Counted from the stretch's first letter, positions 42,842 through 52,856 are shown. The stretch is DNA of 64,000 bases from Pirellulales bacterium (GCA_019694455.1 JAIBBY010000007.1:58722-122721), one strand, 5' to 3'. Program-made: numbers and translations. Notes: a model not told the origin generated them from the sequence alone.

Positions 42842-43285
42842 ATGCGAATTGCCATTGGCTCCGATCATGCCGGTTATCGCTACAAACAAGCAATTATCGC
42901 GGAACTGTCGCAATGCGGACATGAAGTTCAAGACTTCGGAACCGACTCCGAATCGCCCGTCGACTATCCGCTGTTTATTCGTCCGGTGGCTCTGGCCGTG
43001 GCGGCTGGCGAGTTTGAACGCGGCATTGTGCTGGGAGGTTCCGGCAATGGCGAGGCGATGGCCGCCAATCGGGTGCTTGGAGTGCGCTGCGGATTGTGTT
43101 GGAACCTGGACTCCGCTCGGCTGGCGCGTCAGCACAACGATGCGAACCTGCTTTCGCTGGGCCAGCGCATGGTCTCGCTCGACGACGCCTTGGCGATTGT
43201 CCACGTCTGGCTCGACACCCCGTTTGAAGGGGGCCGACATGAGCGGCGCATTTATCTGCTCGATCATCCGCCAGAAGGACGCTGA
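42842..43285 (+). CDS. rpiB: Ribose-5-phosphate isomerase B, actinobacterial-type active site
   Basis: 147 residues, the family length. RpiB interconverts ribose-5-phosphate and ribulose-5-phosphate in the pentose phosphate pathway. IGSDHAGY at the N-terminus is the phosphate/sugar binding start. The anion hole region reads GIVLGGSGNGEAMAANRVLG: the catalytic Cys of the E. coli enzyme is absent, and the pattern instead matches the mycobacterial type in which a Glu (here in NGE) is the base. RQHNDANLLSLGQRM is also conserved. The start is ATG with GAGG nearby. It follows the flavin reductase closely and converges on the phosphatase gene, 12 bases between the stops. Confidence 0.94.
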   Translation: MRIAIGSDHAGYRYKQAIIAELSQCGHEVQDFGTDSESPVDYPLFIRPVALAVAAGEFERGIVLGGSGNGEAMAANRVLGVRCGLCWNLDSARLARQHNDANLLSLGQRMVSLDDALAIVHVWLDTPFEGGRHERRIYLLDHPPEGR

Positions 43286-43297
43286 CCCGCCGACCAA

Positions 43298-44614
43298 CTA
43301 TTGCAGTTGTCGTTCGTCGACCAAATTCTCCGCGCGAATCACGCGGATCACGTCCTTGCCGGTCGGCGGCAGCAGATGCGTAAGTTGCGTCTCCTTCGCG
43401 TGATCCGCGAACCAAGTCACTGCCTTGCCGCGTCCAGAGTCCCAACTATTGGCTTGGTTGCGATCGTAAAACGTCTCGTCCACGATCGACGTCAATCGCG
43501 CCACGGCCGTGTCGCAATAGCGCAAGCCAACCGCCTCTGGTTCGGGACGCTTACGCAAATCGTCCAATAGCGGACGCAAATAGGCCAATCGGTTTCCGGT
43601 GTAGCGGTTGGTCACGCCGCGCACAAGGGCGGCATAGCGCTCGCTGACCGGGCCTGATTTTGGCTCGGCAACGAGCAGTTCGAGCAAAGCCGCTTGCTGA
43701 TCGCTCGATCCAAAATCGGCGACCAGCGCCGCGGCGATCGAACGCTCGATCGGGTTGGCCCCAACCGCTGTTAACAACTCAGCGGCGTATTGCGTGGTGA
43801 TCTGCGCGAGCGGATCGTCGGGCGCGTCGATCAATCGTTGCGCCACGCACAGCGAAAACGGTTCTCTTGCCGCTAGCGCGGCGCGCGCCACGGCGTCTAC
43901 CGCTCCGCCTCGACGAGACCGCAGCATCCGCACCAGCGACTCGTAATCGCTGGGCGACCGCTTCAGCACCGGCGCGAATCTGGCGAGCAGGAGTTTCCAG
44001 GTCGCGGCATCGGGGCGCGGCCGCGGAAAATAGGTCCGCAAGTTGTGTTCCTGCACCGGCACGCGCGGACCAAACTGATACGAGTACATCTCTGCCAAAA
44101 CGCGCTCCACGGGCCAGCGGTCGTATTCCAAGCGGAACAGCGCCGACATGGTTCCCGTGCGGTGGCGTCCTCCCTGGCAGTGCACCAGCACCGGATGATT
44201 GGCCGGGTCGTCAACGAGTTTGAAAAACTGCTCAAAGTGCCAAGGCGCCGGCCAAGGCCAACACGCTTCATCGCCCAAGGGCCAAGCGCGGTACGCAAGT
44301 CCCAACTGCCGCGCGAAGTCGATTTCCGTGTCGCCGCTGGGCTGACCAGGATCGAAGATGCCGCGCTTCAGCGTCGGGTTGAAACTCTGCAGCCGCACAA
44401 TCGTTCGAATCCCCTTGTTGCTGGCCAGATAACGCACACCCATTTCGGTGGGCTGCCCAGTGCGATAGAAGACGCCCGCCCGCAGTTCTTGAAATCGCTT
44501 GGCGTGATAGATCCACCAAAGCTGCGACAGTCCGTAGACCACGCCGCCCAGTAGCAGCGCCAATACGAACCACCGCGCCGCTCGCGATGGTTGGGACCAG
44601 AAGCGTTGGATCAT
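43298..44614 (-). CDS. Membrane-anchored tyrosine/dual-specificity phosphatase-like protein
   Basis: 438 residues from ATG at 44614 (MIQRFWSQPS), with AGGTG ten bases upstream; ATGs at 44641 and beyond would be alternatives. A single membrane span lies at about 15-35 (FVLALLLGGVVYGLSQLWW). The phosphatase domain (about 45-230) contains the CX5R loop VLVHCQGGRHRTG with Cys146 and Arg152, preceded by VYRTGQPTEMGVRYL-like residues (FYRTGQPTEMGVRYL), the pattern of the DSP/PTP superfamily. The C-terminal ~200 residues are helical with no clear domain, possibly repeat-like. It removes phosphate from Tyr or Ser/Thr, or from lipid or nucleotide substrates. The active domain is expected to be cytosolic or periplasmic according to topology. 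Confidence 0.85.
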   Translation of the reverse strand: MIQRFWSQPSRAARWFVLALLLGGVVYGLSQLWWIYHAKRFQELRAGVFYRTGQPTEMGVRYLASNKGIRTIVRLQSFNPTLKRGIFDPGQPSGDTEIDFARQLGLAYRAWPLGDEACWPWPAPWHFEQFFKLVDDPANHPVLVHCQGGRHRTGTMSALFRLEYDRWPVERVLAEMYSYQFGPRVPVQEHNLRTYFPRPRPDAATWKLLLARFAPVLKRSPSDYESLVRMLRSRRGGAVDAVARAALAAREPFSLCVAQRLIDAPDDPLAQITTQYAAELLTAVGANPIERSIAAALVADFGSSDQQAALLELLVAEPKSGPVSERYAALVRGVTNRYTGNRLAYLRPLLDDLRKRPEPEAVGLRYCDTAVARLTSIVDETFYDRNQANSWDSGRGKAVTWFADHAKETQLTHLLPPTGKDVIRVIRAENLVDERQLQ

Positions 44615-44686
44615 CCTCACCCACACCTGAGTTGCTGGCATTGCTGTCGTCCGAACCACCGGGGCGACTATAGGTGTGATCGACTT

Positions 44687-44702
44687 TTTGGGTCAACCCA
44701 AA
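44687..44702. promoter_or_regulatory. 6-bp perfect inverted repeat upstream of the phosphatase gene
   Basis: TTTGGG and CCCAAA flank TCAA, 73-88 bases 5' of the phosphatase start on the minus strand. It could be an operator. It is also about 200 bases past the end of the DUF488 gene on the same strand, so a weak terminator for that gene cannot be excluded, but no T-tract follows on the minus strand. Confidence 0.35.
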
Positions 44703-44899
44703 CACGTGCTAGCAGTTCGCGATTGTCAGTCTGCGCGGAATGGCGAGGTGAGTCGACCGCAGACTCCTTACCAGGTTCACGCAATCCATCAACGGCTTCT
44801 GAACTGGCGCGCAGTGCTTTACCAAGATTCACCTGCGAACTCAGCGTAGTTGGACGGCCAACGAAGTCGAAATGGCGCGGTCGGTCGCCAAAAGGTGGT

Positions 44900-45412
44900 T
44901 CAGGCCACGTACACAAGCGTTCCGTCTGGCATGAGCCGCGAGTTCGGATTGCGCGTATGCGGCTGCCGTTTTCCCTTGCCCATGATGTGCGTTACCGAAT
45001 GCCCCGCGGCCACTAACCAATCGGCAATCAAGCTGCGATGACAGCGCCACGGCACAGCCTCGGCGCAAACCAAGGCGCATGTTTCCTGGTCGCACAACGC
45101 CAAGAGCCGTTCCATACCTTGTCGGAATTCCGGCGACTGCATGTATTTCGCGTAACCGCGAAAGCTGGCGTTTCGCCAATAGCCTCCCTCATCGGCCCCG
45201 CCGGCCGAGCGGCGCCCCCCCAATTCGGGAAGATGCGTATAGCCGATGCCGCGCTCCTCAAGTCCTTGCTGAAATGTATCGCCGGTGAAATGCGGAAACT
45301 TGCGCGAGCCCGGAAACCGGCGCACGTCGAGCACGCGCTGAACGCCGTTCTCCAAGAGCAGATCGGCGAACTCGTCGATCGACCGCGTCGAGTGGCCCAG
45401 CGTGTAGATCAT
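44900..45412 (-). CDS. DUF488 family protein
   Basis: 170 residues from ATG at 45412, with GGGGA seven bases upstream (ATG at 45436 would add eight residues). The sequence starts with the hallmark IYTLGHSTRSIDEFADLL, then VLDVRRFPGSRKFPHF, GIGYTHLPELGGRR and CALVCAEAVPWRCHRSLIAD, which contains the conserved CAE...CHR motif. DUF488 proteins are small cytosolic proteins of unknown reaction, sometimes near stress or DNA-repair genes. It is divergent from the receiver-domain gene; a strong inverted repeat lies in the 158-base spacer. Confidence 0.9.
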   Translation of the reverse strand: MIYTLGHSTRSIDEFADLLLENGVQRVLDVRRFPGSRKFPHFTGDTFQQGLEERGIGYTHLPELGGRRSAGGADEGGYWRNASFRGYAKYMQSPEFRQGMERLLALCDQETCALVCAEAVPWRCHRSLIADWLVAAGHSVTHIMGKGKRQPHTRNPNSRLMPDGTLVYVA

Positions 45413-45513
45413 GGCAAATCCCCAATCAGCGGGCATCCGCTTCTGAATCGGCCCGGATGCAACCTGGCGTCGAATCGGCCACTTCCCGCCATCTTGACGA
45501 CGCGCGCCGCAGG

Positions 45514-45559
45514 GTGGGACACTGAAGCGGAACGTGGCGCCGATTCAGTGTCCCACGTT
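45514..45559. promoter_or_regulatory. 13-bp perfect inverted repeat with a competing alternative stem
   Basis: GTGGGACACTGAA (45514-45526) and TTCAGTGTCCCAC (45544-45556) form a perfect 13-bp stem around a 17-base loop. Inside the loop AACGTGG (45531-45537) can instead pair with CCACGTT (45553-45559), which overlaps the 3' arm, so the two structures exclude each other. The element ends 12 bases before the TTG start of the receiver-domain gene, a place where folding could control translation or transcription. The strongest unexplained secondary structure seen in the window. Confidence 0.6.
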
Positions 45560-45570
45560 ATGCCTCCATT

Positions 45571-45981
45571 TTGAACAGACTGGCTCATGGCGTGTCATCT
45601 CCTGTCGCGCGACAACCTGGCCGAGTCTTGATTGTCGACGACAATGTCGACATGGCCAATTTGATTGGCACGTTGGTCCAGCATTGTGGACACGAGTCGC
45701 GTGTCGTCAACGACGCCGTCCGCTCGTTGACCGTGGCCAGCGAGTTCAAGCCGAGCATTGCGCTCTTGGATATTGGACTGCCGGGCATGAACGGCTTTGA
45801 GCTCGCACGACAATTGCGACTGGTGCCGGGTTTGGAAGCGATCAAGTTAGTGGCGCTTACGGGGTATTCCGACGAGGATCACCGCCGCCGCGCGACCGAG
45901 GCGGGATTTGATGTCCATGTGGTGAAGCCGATCGCGCTAGCCCAGTTGCAGTCGGTCTTGAATGACGACCGAACAGCGTAA
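45571..45981 (+). CDS. Single-domain response regulator (receiver only)
   Basis: 136 residues from TTG at 45571; GTG at 45592 is an alternative, and no clear ribosome site was seen before either. The receiver fold is complete: VLIVDDNVDMANLIG with the acidic pair, phospho-acceptor Asp67 in ALLDIGLPGMNG, LVALTGYS with the switch Thr/Ser, and Lys119 in HVVKPIA. No output domain follows, so it signals by binding a partner, like CheY or Spo0F. No histidine kinase is in the window. A 13-bp inverted repeat precedes the start. Confidence 0.88.
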   Translation: MNRLAHGVSSPVARQPGRVLIVDDNVDMANLIGTLVQHCGHESRVVNDAVRSLTVASEFKPSIALLDIGLPGMNGFELARQLRLVPGLEAIKLVALTGYSDEDHRRRATEAGFDVHVVKPIALAQLQSVLNDDRTA

Positions 45982-46033
45982 CCGCGACCGCGCTTGCCCA
46001 AGTGACGCGCAATCCACTACGATCTTGCTAGCA

Positions 46034-46099
46034 GCAGCCGGCCTGTAGGCCACGATTGGCCCCACTAATTCGGCCCGTTCGGGCTGTGGCGCCGGCTGC
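46034..46099 (+). promoter_or_regulatory. Possible three-way-junction RNA structure before treY
   Basis: A perfect 9-bp closing stem GCAGCCGGC (46034-46042) and GCCGGCTGC (46091-46099) encloses two hairpins: GGCC/GGCC around ACGATT (46048-46061) and CGGCCC/GGGCTG around GTTC (46071-46086, one G-U pair). Located between the receiver-domain gene and treY on the same strand. It could be a leader RNA for treY or a complex terminator for the upstream gene. No known riboswitch class was recognised. Confidence 0.4.
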
Positions 46100-46108
46100 C
46101 GACGCGCC

Positions 46109-46120
46109 TGCGACGTCGCA
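46109..46120. promoter_or_regulatory. 12-bp palindrome TGCGACGTCGCA upstream of treY
   Basis: Perfect palindrome about 32 bases before the treY TTG start. Its central ten bases match the palindrome in front of giant protein A (14583-14592). A candidate protein binding site; the identity of a regulator is unknown. Confidence 0.35.
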
Positions 46121-46152
46121 CTTCCTGCCGCGGGCCTGAATGAACCCAGGGA

Positions 46153-49080
46153 TTGCGCAGTGCGGTGTACCTGATACCCGATCACATTCCGGTCTCCACT
46201 TATCGGCTGCAGTTTGGGCCGAATTTGCGCTTCGCGCAAGCGTGCGAGCTGGTCGAATATTTAGCGGAGCTGGGCATCGGAGCGGCCTACGCCTCTCCCT
46301 TGGTGCGCGCCCGCGAGCATAGCACGCACGGCTACGACGTCGTCGATCATCGTCAGATCGACCCCGCGCTCGGCACAGATGAAGATTTTCGCCAATTGGC
46401 GGAGTCGCTGCAGCAGCACGGACTGGGGTTGATGATGGACGTCGTGCCGAATCATATGGGCATCGACGATCCCAACAACTTGTGGTGGCAAGACTTGCTG
46501 GAGAACGGCCGCAGTTCGGTCTATTCCAACTTTTTTGACGTCGATTGGGATCCGCCTAAAGACGCGCTCAAGCAAAAGGTGTTGTTGCCGATCCTCGGCG
46601 AGCAGTATGGCCGCGCGCTCGAAAACCAAGAGTTGCAGATTGTCTGGGAAGATCAGCGGCTCAAAGTCGCCTATCACGACCGCCGATTTCCTCTGGCGCC
46701 GCGCACCTGGGCCGACGTGCTGCGGCTGGCGCTCGAGGCGGTCGCGGTCGAAATGTCGCCCGACGATCCGGACCGCATGGAGCTGGAGAGCATTGCCACT
46801 GCGCTCGATAATCTGCCGCCGCAGGATGAATGCGATCCTGAACTGGTGCAGCAGCGCTACCGAGAAAAAGAAGTGGCGCGCCGCCGCCTGGCGGCGCTGG
46901 TCGAAATCAGCGCCGCGATTCGCGACGCTCTGAACGGCGCGCTGCGCGAACTTAATGGACGCCAGCACGACCCACGTAGTTTTGACCGCCTGGAGCAGTT
47001 GTTGTCGCGGCAACCCTATCGGCTCGCTTACTGGCGAGTGGCCACCGACGAGATCAACTACCGGCGCTTCTTCGACATCAACGAACTGGCGGCCATTCGC
47101 GTCGAGGACCCCGAAGTGTTCGAGGCGGTGCATGCCTTGCAGTTCGAGTTCATCCGCCGGGGCTGGGTTACGGCCCTGCGGATCGACCATCCCGATGGCC
47201 TGCTCGATCCACAGCAATATTTCGAAAACCTGCAGGACGCGTACCGGCAACTTGGTCAGACGCCCGATGCTCCACCGCCTGGGCCCCCCGCCAGTTTCTA
47301 CATCGCGGTGGAGAAAATCCTCGCCCACGACGAAACGCTGTGCGCCGCATGGCCGGTGAATGGCACCACCGGCTACGACTTTTTGAATTTGCTGAACGGG
47401 CTCTTTGTGCACCGCGAAGGCGCCGTGCGGCTCAGGCAGTGCTATGCCCGCTTCATCGACGCGCCCAGTCGCTTTGCCGACGTGCTCTACGCGAGCAAGA
47501 AGACGATCCTGAACGTTTCCATGTCCAGCGAACTGCATGTGCTGGCCGGACAACTGGATCGCATCTCGGAGCAGCACCGTTGGTCGCGGGATTTCACGCG
47601 CACGTCGCTGCGCCGCGCGCTGCGCGAGGTGATTGCCTGCTTCCCCGTGTATCGCACCTACATCCGGCCGGGCGAAAGCCAACCCACCGAAGATGACCGT
47701 CGCCGCATTGCCACCGCGATTCGCTTCGCCAAGCGGCGCAACCCCGAAATGAGCTCGGCGTTTTTTGACTTCATCGCCTCGGTGCTCTTGCTGGAGGATC
47801 CCGATGGCCTCTCGGACGAAGAGATCGCGGTGCGCCGCGATTTCGTGTTCAAGTTCCAACAGGTCACCGGGCCGGTCACGGCCAAAGGAGTGGAAGACAC
47901 GGCGTTTTACCGCGACTATCCGTTGGCCTCGTTGAACGAAGTAGGTGGCGACCCGGCGATTCCCGGCGTAAGCCTCGATCAGTTTCATCGGCGCAATATC
48001 GAGCGGCACAGTGCTTGGCCCTTCTCCATGTTGGCCACCGCCACGCACGACACCAAGCGCGGCGAGGACACGCGGGCTCGGCTCAACGTGCTCGCCGAAA
48101 TGCCCGATGAATGGGCCGAAATCGTGGCCCACTGGAGCGAGTTGAACGCCTCTCGGCAAATCGATGTCGATGGCGTCATGGCCCCGGACAAAAACGAAGA
48201 GTACTTGCTTTACCAAACCCTGCTGGGCGTCTGGCCACTGGCCGCGCCCAACGAGGCGGAACGCTCCGCACTGGTGGAGCGCATCCTTCAATACCTCGAC
48301 AAGGCGTTCAAAGAAGCCAAAGTCCACACCAGTTGGCTGAATCCCAATCAGGAACACGACGCGGCGGTGGCCGATTTCGCGCGGACGATTCTCGATCCGG
48401 CGCAAAGCCCGGAATTTCTTCACGAGCTGACGCGCCTGGTAGACCATGTCGCGTCGGCGGGATTCACCAATTCCCTGGCGCAAACGCTGATCAAGATCGC
48501 CGCGCCTGGCGTGCCAGATTTCTATCAAGGCACGGAGTTGTGGGATTTCAGTCTGGTCGATCCCGACAACCGCCGACCGGTTGATTTTGGCGCGCGGCAG
48601 GCGCTTTTGAGTGAACTCGACGCCGCGGCGGAATCAAATCTTAATGAAACAGTGCGCGGGCTGCTGGCGGCTTGGCCCGACCCGCGAGTGAAAATGTTTG
48701 TCGTCAGTCGCGCGCTGCGTTATCGCCGCGCGCATGCCGACCTCTTCTTGCGAGGCGGCTACGTCCCGCTGAACGTCGAAGGATCGCGCGCGGAGCATGT
48801 GTGCGCCTTCGCGCGGCAACACGAGGGGCGGCACGTGGTTTGCGTCACTCCGCGCTTTACACTCGCTGCTTGGCGCGAGGCAAACGCAAGTCCCGCGACT
48901 GGCGCCGCGGGCTGGCGACCGGCGGCCTGGTGGCGCGGCACGACCCTACGGTTGCCGGCCGAAATGGCCGTCGAGTGCCGCGATTGCCTCACCGAGCGCT
49001 GGGTAGGCGCGTCGCAAGATCGCGCTATCGATGTTGCCGACGTGTTGGCTCAATTTCCCGTCGCGTTATTGGAAGGCTAA
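46153..49080 (+). CDS. treY: Malto-oligosyltrehalose synthase
   Basis: 975 residues from TTG at 46153 (GTG at 46165 is also possible). TreY isomerises the reducing-end alpha-1,4 bond of maltodextrin to an alpha-1,1 bond, giving maltooligosyl trehalose. The start [17 protein letters not shown] and [14 protein letters not shown] are diagnostic. The four GH13 regions are visible: [17 protein letters not shown] (nucleophile Asp), [11 protein letters not shown] (acid Glu) and [15 protein letters not shown]. The length is at the long end of the family. glgX follows 62 bases later on the same strand. TreZ, which releases trehalose from the product, is not in the window, so it is likely elsewhere or the product is used differently. 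Confidence 0.95.
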   Translation: MRSAVYLIPDHIPVSTYRLQFGPNLRFAQACELVEYLAELGIGAAYASPLVRAREHSTHGYDVVDHRQIDPALGTDEDFRQLAESLQQHGLGLMMDVVPNHMGIDDPNNLWWQDLLENGRSSVYSNFFDVDWDPPKDALKQKVLLPILGEQYGRALENQELQIVWEDQRLKVAYHDRRFPLAPRTWADVLRLALEAVAVEMSPDDPDRMELESIATALDNLPPQDECDPELVQQRYREKEVARRRLAALVEISAAIRDALNGALRELNGRQHDPRSFDRLEQLLSRQPYRLAYWRVATDEINYRRFFDINELAAIRVEDPEVFEAVHALQFEFIRRGWVTALRIDHPDGLLDPQQYFENLQDAYRQLGQTPDAPPPGPPASFYIAVEKILAHDETLCAAWPVNGTTGYDFLNLLNGLFVHREGAVRLRQCYARFIDAPSRFADVLYASKKTILNVSMSSELHVLAGQLDRISEQHRWSRDFTRTSLRRALREVIACFPVYRTYIRPGESQPTEDDRRRIATAIRFAKRRNPEMSSAFFDFIASVLLLEDPDGLSDEEIAVRRDFVFKFQQVTGPVTAKGVEDTAFYRDYPLASLNEVGGDPAIPGVSLDQFHRRNIERHSAWPFSMLATATHDTKRGEDTRARLNVLAEMPDEWAEIVAHWSELNASRQIDVDGVMAPDKNEEYLLYQTLLGVWPLAAPNEAERSALVERILQYLDKAFKEAKVHTSWLNPNQEHDAAVADFARTILDPAQSPEFLHELTRLVDHVASAGFTNSLAQTLIKIAAPGVPDFYQGTELWDFSLVDPDNRRPVDFGARQALLSELDAAAESNLNETVRGLLAAWPDPRVKMFVVSRALRYRRAHADLFLRGGYVPLNVEGSRAEHVCAFARQHEGRHVVCVTPRFTLAAWREANASPATGAAGWRPAAWWRGTTLRLPAEMAVECRDCLTERWVGASQDRAIDVADVLAQFPVALLEG

Positions 49081-49142
49081 CCTCATCGCGAAACCTTCGC
49101 GCTTCCATCCGACGAGACTCTTTGGAAAGAAATCAAAACTCC

Positions 49143-51302
49143 ATGTCGAAGCTGCGGCTCTGGCCAGGACGTTCTTATCCGCTCGGCGCCACTTGGGATG
49201 GCAGCGGCACTAATTTCGCGATTTATTCGGAAAACGCGACCCAAGTGGAGATCTGTTTTTTCGACTCTCCTGATGCAGAGCGCGAGTCGTATCGCGTTTC
49301 GCTGCCCGACAACACCGACCAGGTGTGGCACGGCTATTTTCCCGATGTGCTGCCGGGCCAACTCTATGGCATCCGCGTGCATGGCCCCTACGACCCCAAG
49401 GCGGGCCACCGCTTCAATCACCATAAGGTGTTGCTCGATCCCTACGCCAAGGCAATTGGCCGCGAGGCGCGCTGGTGCGACGAAATGTGGGGCTACAAAA
49501 TTGGCGATCCCGCGGCCGATCTTTCGTTCGACGAACGCGACAACGCCGCTGCGGCGCCACTGGCGGCGGTAATCGACAACGCCTTTACTTGGGGCGACGA
49601 TCGACGGCCGCAAACGCCCGTCAACCGCACGCTCATTTACGAACTGCACGTCAAAGGTTTCACCAAACTCCATCCCGAAGTTCCAGAGAATCTCCGCGGC
49701 GCCTATGCCGGCCTCAGTTCCGAGGCGGCCATTCGCTACCTCACCAACCTCGGCGTCACGGCTGTGGAACTGCTGCCTGTGCACGCGCACGCCGACGATC
49801 GCCATCTGGTGGATCGGGGCCTGGTCAACTACTGGGGCTACAACACCATCGGCTTCTTCGCGCCGGAGCCGAGTTACGCGTCGAACAACAACCCTGCCGA
49901 CGCGGTTCGCGAGTTCAAGACCATGGTGCGCACGCTGCATGCCGCCGACATCGAAGTTATTTTGGACGTGGTCTACAACCACACAGCCGAGGGCAATCAG
50001 CTAGGGCCGCTACTCTCGTTTCGTGGCATCGACAATGCGGCGTACTACCGACTTTCGCCAGACGACCCGCGCTACTACGTCGACTACACTGGTTGCGGCA
50101 ACACCTTCAATATGCGCAATCCACGGGTGTTGCAGCTCATTATGGACAGCTTGCGCTATTGGATCACGGAGATGCGGATCGACGGGTTTCGCTTCGACCT
50201 GGCCAGCACGCTCGCCCGCGAGTTACACGAGGTCGATCGCTTGTCGGCGTTCTTCGACATCATTCAACAAGACCCGATCATCTCGCAGGTCAAATTGATC
50301 GCCGAGCCGTGGGACCTGGGGAGCGGAGGCTATCAGGTGGGCAACTTCCCGGCCTTATGGTCGGAGTGGAACGGCAAATATCGCGATTGCGTCCGGCATT
50401 TTTGGAAAGGCGACGGAGGCATCGCTTCCGAATTCGCCACCCGCATCTGCGGCTCCAGTGATCTCTATGAGTGGAGCAGTCGCCGGCCGCACGCTAGCAT
50501 CAATTTTGTCACCTGCCATGACGGTTTCACGCTTAACGATCTGGTCTCTTACGACAAGAAGCATAACGAGGCCAACGGCGAGGACAATCGCGACGGCGCC
50601 GACGACAACATTAGCTGGAACTGCGGCGCGGAAGGTCCCACCGACGACCCCGCGATCATCGCGCTCCGCGATAAGAAGAAACGCGGCTTTCTCGCCACAC
50701 TGCTATTGTCGCAAGGCGTACCCATGCTGCTCGCCGGCGACGAAATCGGCCACACCCAGCAAGGCAATAACAACGCGTATTGCCAGGATAACGAGCTCAC
50801 CTGGCTCAACTGGTCGTTGAACGAACGTCAAGAATCGCTCCTCAGGTTTACCCGCTGGGTAATCAAAGTGTTTCACGAGCATTCGGTGTTTCATCGCCGC
50901 CGCTTCTTTCACGGCAAGGAACTGCGCGGCGACGGCGCCCCAGAAATCAAATGGCTGGAGCCTTCCGGCAACGAAATGTCTGACGAAGCCTGGAAAGGCG
51001 ACTTCGTCCGCTGTTTAGGTGTGCAACTCTTTGGCGGACAAATCGATGTCGATGATCGCGGCGCGCCGATCTCTGGCGACACCATCCTCATGCTGTTCAA
51101 CGCCGATCATGCCAACCAGATTCCCTTCACTCTGCCGCCGCCGGGCGACGGCGCCCCTTGGGAGCTGTTGATCAACACCGCGGTCGAATTCACGAATGGT
51201 CGCGATGACCAACACGCGGTGTTCGAACGGCAAATGACGCTCGCCCCCTGCTCGATGGCGGTGCTGCGTTCCAAGATCACCACGCCCGAGGAGTTGCTCT
51301 AG
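49143..51302 (+). CDS. glgX: Glycogen debranching enzyme
   Basis: 719 residues from ATG at 49143; the long frame upstream overlaps treY in another frame and is not used. The start [20 protein letters not shown] is the classic N-terminal domain (CBM48) of GlgX/TreX. The GH13 domain shows [20 protein letters not shown] (nucleophile Asp), [11 protein letters not shown] (acid Glu) and [13 protein letters not shown]. It cleaves alpha-1,6 branches, freeing linear maltodextrins that TreY can use, which fits its place directly behind treY. Cytosolic. The 62-base gap contains no strong hairpin, so one transcript is likely. Confidence 0.96.
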   Translation: MSKLRLWPGRSYPLGATWDGSGTNFAIYSENATQVEICFFDSPDAERESYRVSLPDNTDQVWHGYFPDVLPGQLYGIRVHGPYDPKAGHRFNHHKVLLDPYAKAIGREARWCDEMWGYKIGDPAADLSFDERDNAAAAPLAAVIDNAFTWGDDRRPQTPVNRTLIYELHVKGFTKLHPEVPENLRGAYAGLSSEAAIRYLTNLGVTAVELLPVHAHADDRHLVDRGLVNYWGYNTIGFFAPEPSYASNNNPADAVREFKTMVRTLHAADIEVILDVVYNHTAEGNQLGPLLSFRGIDNAAYYRLSPDDPRYYVDYTGCGNTFNMRNPRVLQLIMDSLRYWITEMRIDGFRFDLASTLARELHEVDRLSAFFDIIQQDPIISQVKLIAEPWDLGSGGYQVGNFPALWSEWNGKYRDCVRHFWKGDGGIASEFATRICGSSDLYEWSSRRPHASINFVTCHDGFTLNDLVSYDKKHNEANGEDNRDGADDNISWNCGAEGPTDDPAIIALRDKKKRGFLATLLLSQGVPMLLAGDEIGHTQQGNNNAYCQDNELTWLNWSLNERQESLLRFTRWVIKVFHEHSVFHRRRFFHGKELRGDGAPEIKWLEPSGNEMSDEAWKGDFVRCLGVQLFGGQIDVDDRGAPISGDTILMLFNADHANQIPFTLPPPGDGAPWELLINTAVEFTNGRDDQHAVFERQMTLAPCSMAVLRSKITTPEELL

Positions 51303-51341
51303 GCTTTGGAGCGCTCCGATGACGTCGCTACGGCGCGCCGC

Positions 51342-52856
51342 TCAAAGCTGCTCGCTCGCGGGCGCCGGACTGGCGGCTTCGAGCCACAAGGGTCGACCAT
51401 TTGCGTCGCGCAGGTCCAGGACGACCTCGCCGATCTGAATCCGCCGCGCAATCAAGTGGCACTCGTCGCACCACCATCCCCAAACGGTGACCAGACCCGT
51501 GCGCGTGAGTAGTGCCTCGTGCCGCGAGAAGAATTCGGCCGGGGCAAGCTCCACGGTCACAGGACCATCGGCGGAGAGTATGCGAATGACTTCGCCCGTC
51601 GACCGCGCGTTCAGCCCCGCGGCGATCCCCGTGGCGTGTTCGATCGAAAGAATCCGCCCGCGCATTTGCGCCACGCCGCGTGGATCGTAAAGCGCCGTGA
51701 ACAGCGGCTGCTCGTACCAGCAGTGATGGCAACCGTAATAGTCCAGCACGTAAGCGCCCCATTCCGGCGCCAGCGCCATGTTCCAGGTCTCGCGCGTGAA
51801 GCGCGGCGCGGTGATCGGCGGCGCGACTGCTAGCCGCAGCCGCAATTCGTTCTCGATGCGAATCGGCGTCAACACGCAAAACGGAATCGCGTACAACGCC
51901 TCTTCCGGGTGATCGGCCGGTTCCACTGCCAGGTACCGCGCCTTGCCGGCCAAGAGATCGATGGCCAGGTCGACCACCTTTCCCAGTCGGGCGTCGCTGG
52001 GCAAATAGACGTTCGCGGCGAGCATCTCGGCGCCCGTCAGATATGGCAATCCCGCCAGCGTTGCGTACCAGCCGGCGTGTCCCTGCTCGTCGCGAATGGT
52101 CCAAGCTCTGGCTTCGTTGGTCACTGTTGCCGCCATCACGACCGGCTCCGGCGACAGATCATACCCGGGAATGCGCAACTCGCGCCCGCGCACCTGGATG
52201 GTGGCGCCATTGGTCAACTTGGGATGGCTGCCAAGCACCCACCAATTCGGTCCCAGCACAACGCGCCGTGTGACCCCTTCGACGTCGACAAAGAGCTGCA
52301 CGGCCGGGCAGAGCCCTTCCACCAGATCGATCAACTCCGCGCGAATGAGTTTGCCTTGAAGTTCGATATCGGTCGCGTTGGCGTACAGCAATTCCAGCGC
52401 GCCGCGCGGCCCCCAGCCGCAATAGGGATCATTCACCGGACAGCAATGGCCGAGGCCGTAGTGTTGGTAGCAGGTCTCCAGCCAAGCGCGATCCGCTAAC
52501 TTGTCGATGGATCCATCCCATGCCGGTCCTTTCTCCAGATGCGCGCGATCGTGGATCGAAACGAGCTCCACCTTTTCGTCGCGCAGGCGCGGCGTGAATT
52601 GACAGGCGGGCAGGGCCATGCGCTTGCCGTCGCCAGTCAGTGTGACCACAGCCACCAAGATCTCGCCACTCCGCGCATCGATCATCACGTCGTCGAGCTT
52701 GGCCAACGGCGCTCCATCGCTCGCGACGATCGGCGCGCCGACCAGCTTGGAGTATTGCATCATCGTGGTCGGCACAACAAAGGAGTCGCCGCGCGCGGCG
52801 GCGCTGGCTAGGCAAAGCGTGGCGCAGAGCGAGAAGAATCCAATTCGCGATGTCAT
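51342..52856 (-). CDS. Exported protein with PRC-barrel domains
   Basis: 504 residues from ATG at 52856, chosen because it gives a clean signal peptide (MTSRIGFFSLCATLCLASAA, cut near ARG-DS). Two segments match the PRC-barrel pattern: SKLVGAPIVASDGAPLAKLD followed by VMIDARSGEILVAVVTL (about 40-80), and LTGAEMLAANVYLPSDARLG followed by VVDLAIDLLAGKARYLAVE (about 270-310). Aromatic-rich segments with many Cys and Trp (GCHHCWYEQPL, TVWGWWCDECH) lie in the rest. PRC barrels mediate protein or RNA contacts and occur in planctomycete proteins. Function is not known. It ends beyond the glgX stop (40 bases apart). Confidence 0.75.
   Translation of the reverse strand: MTSRIGFFSLCATLCLASAAARGDSFVVPTTMMQYSKLVGAPIVASDGAPLAKLDDVMIDARSGEILVAVVTLTGDGKRMALPACQFTPRLRDEKVELVSIHDRAHLEKGPAWDGSIDKLADRAWLETCYQHYGLGHCCPVNDPYCGWGPRGALELLYANATDIELQGKLIRAELIDLVEGLCPAVQLFVDVEGVTRRVVLGPNWWVLGSHPKLTNGATIQVRGRELRIPGYDLSPEPVVMAATVTNEARAWTIRDEQGHAGWYATLAGLPYLTGAEMLAANVYLPSDARLGKVVDLAIDLLAGKARYLAVEPADHPEEALYAIPFCVLTPIRIENELRLRLAVAPPITAPRFTRETWNMALAPEWGAYVLDYYGCHHCWYEQPLFTALYDPRGVAQMRGRILSIEHATGIAAGLNARSTGEVIRILSADGPVTVELAPAEFFSRHEALLTRTGLVTVWGWWCDECHLIARRIQIGEVVLDLRDANGRPLWLEAASPAPASEQL

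Noticed and set aside
46261..48528. 755-codon minus-strand open frame antisense to treY
   Set aside because: A shadow of strong third-position GC bias in treY. The sense strand has all GH13 motifs, the antisense frame has none.
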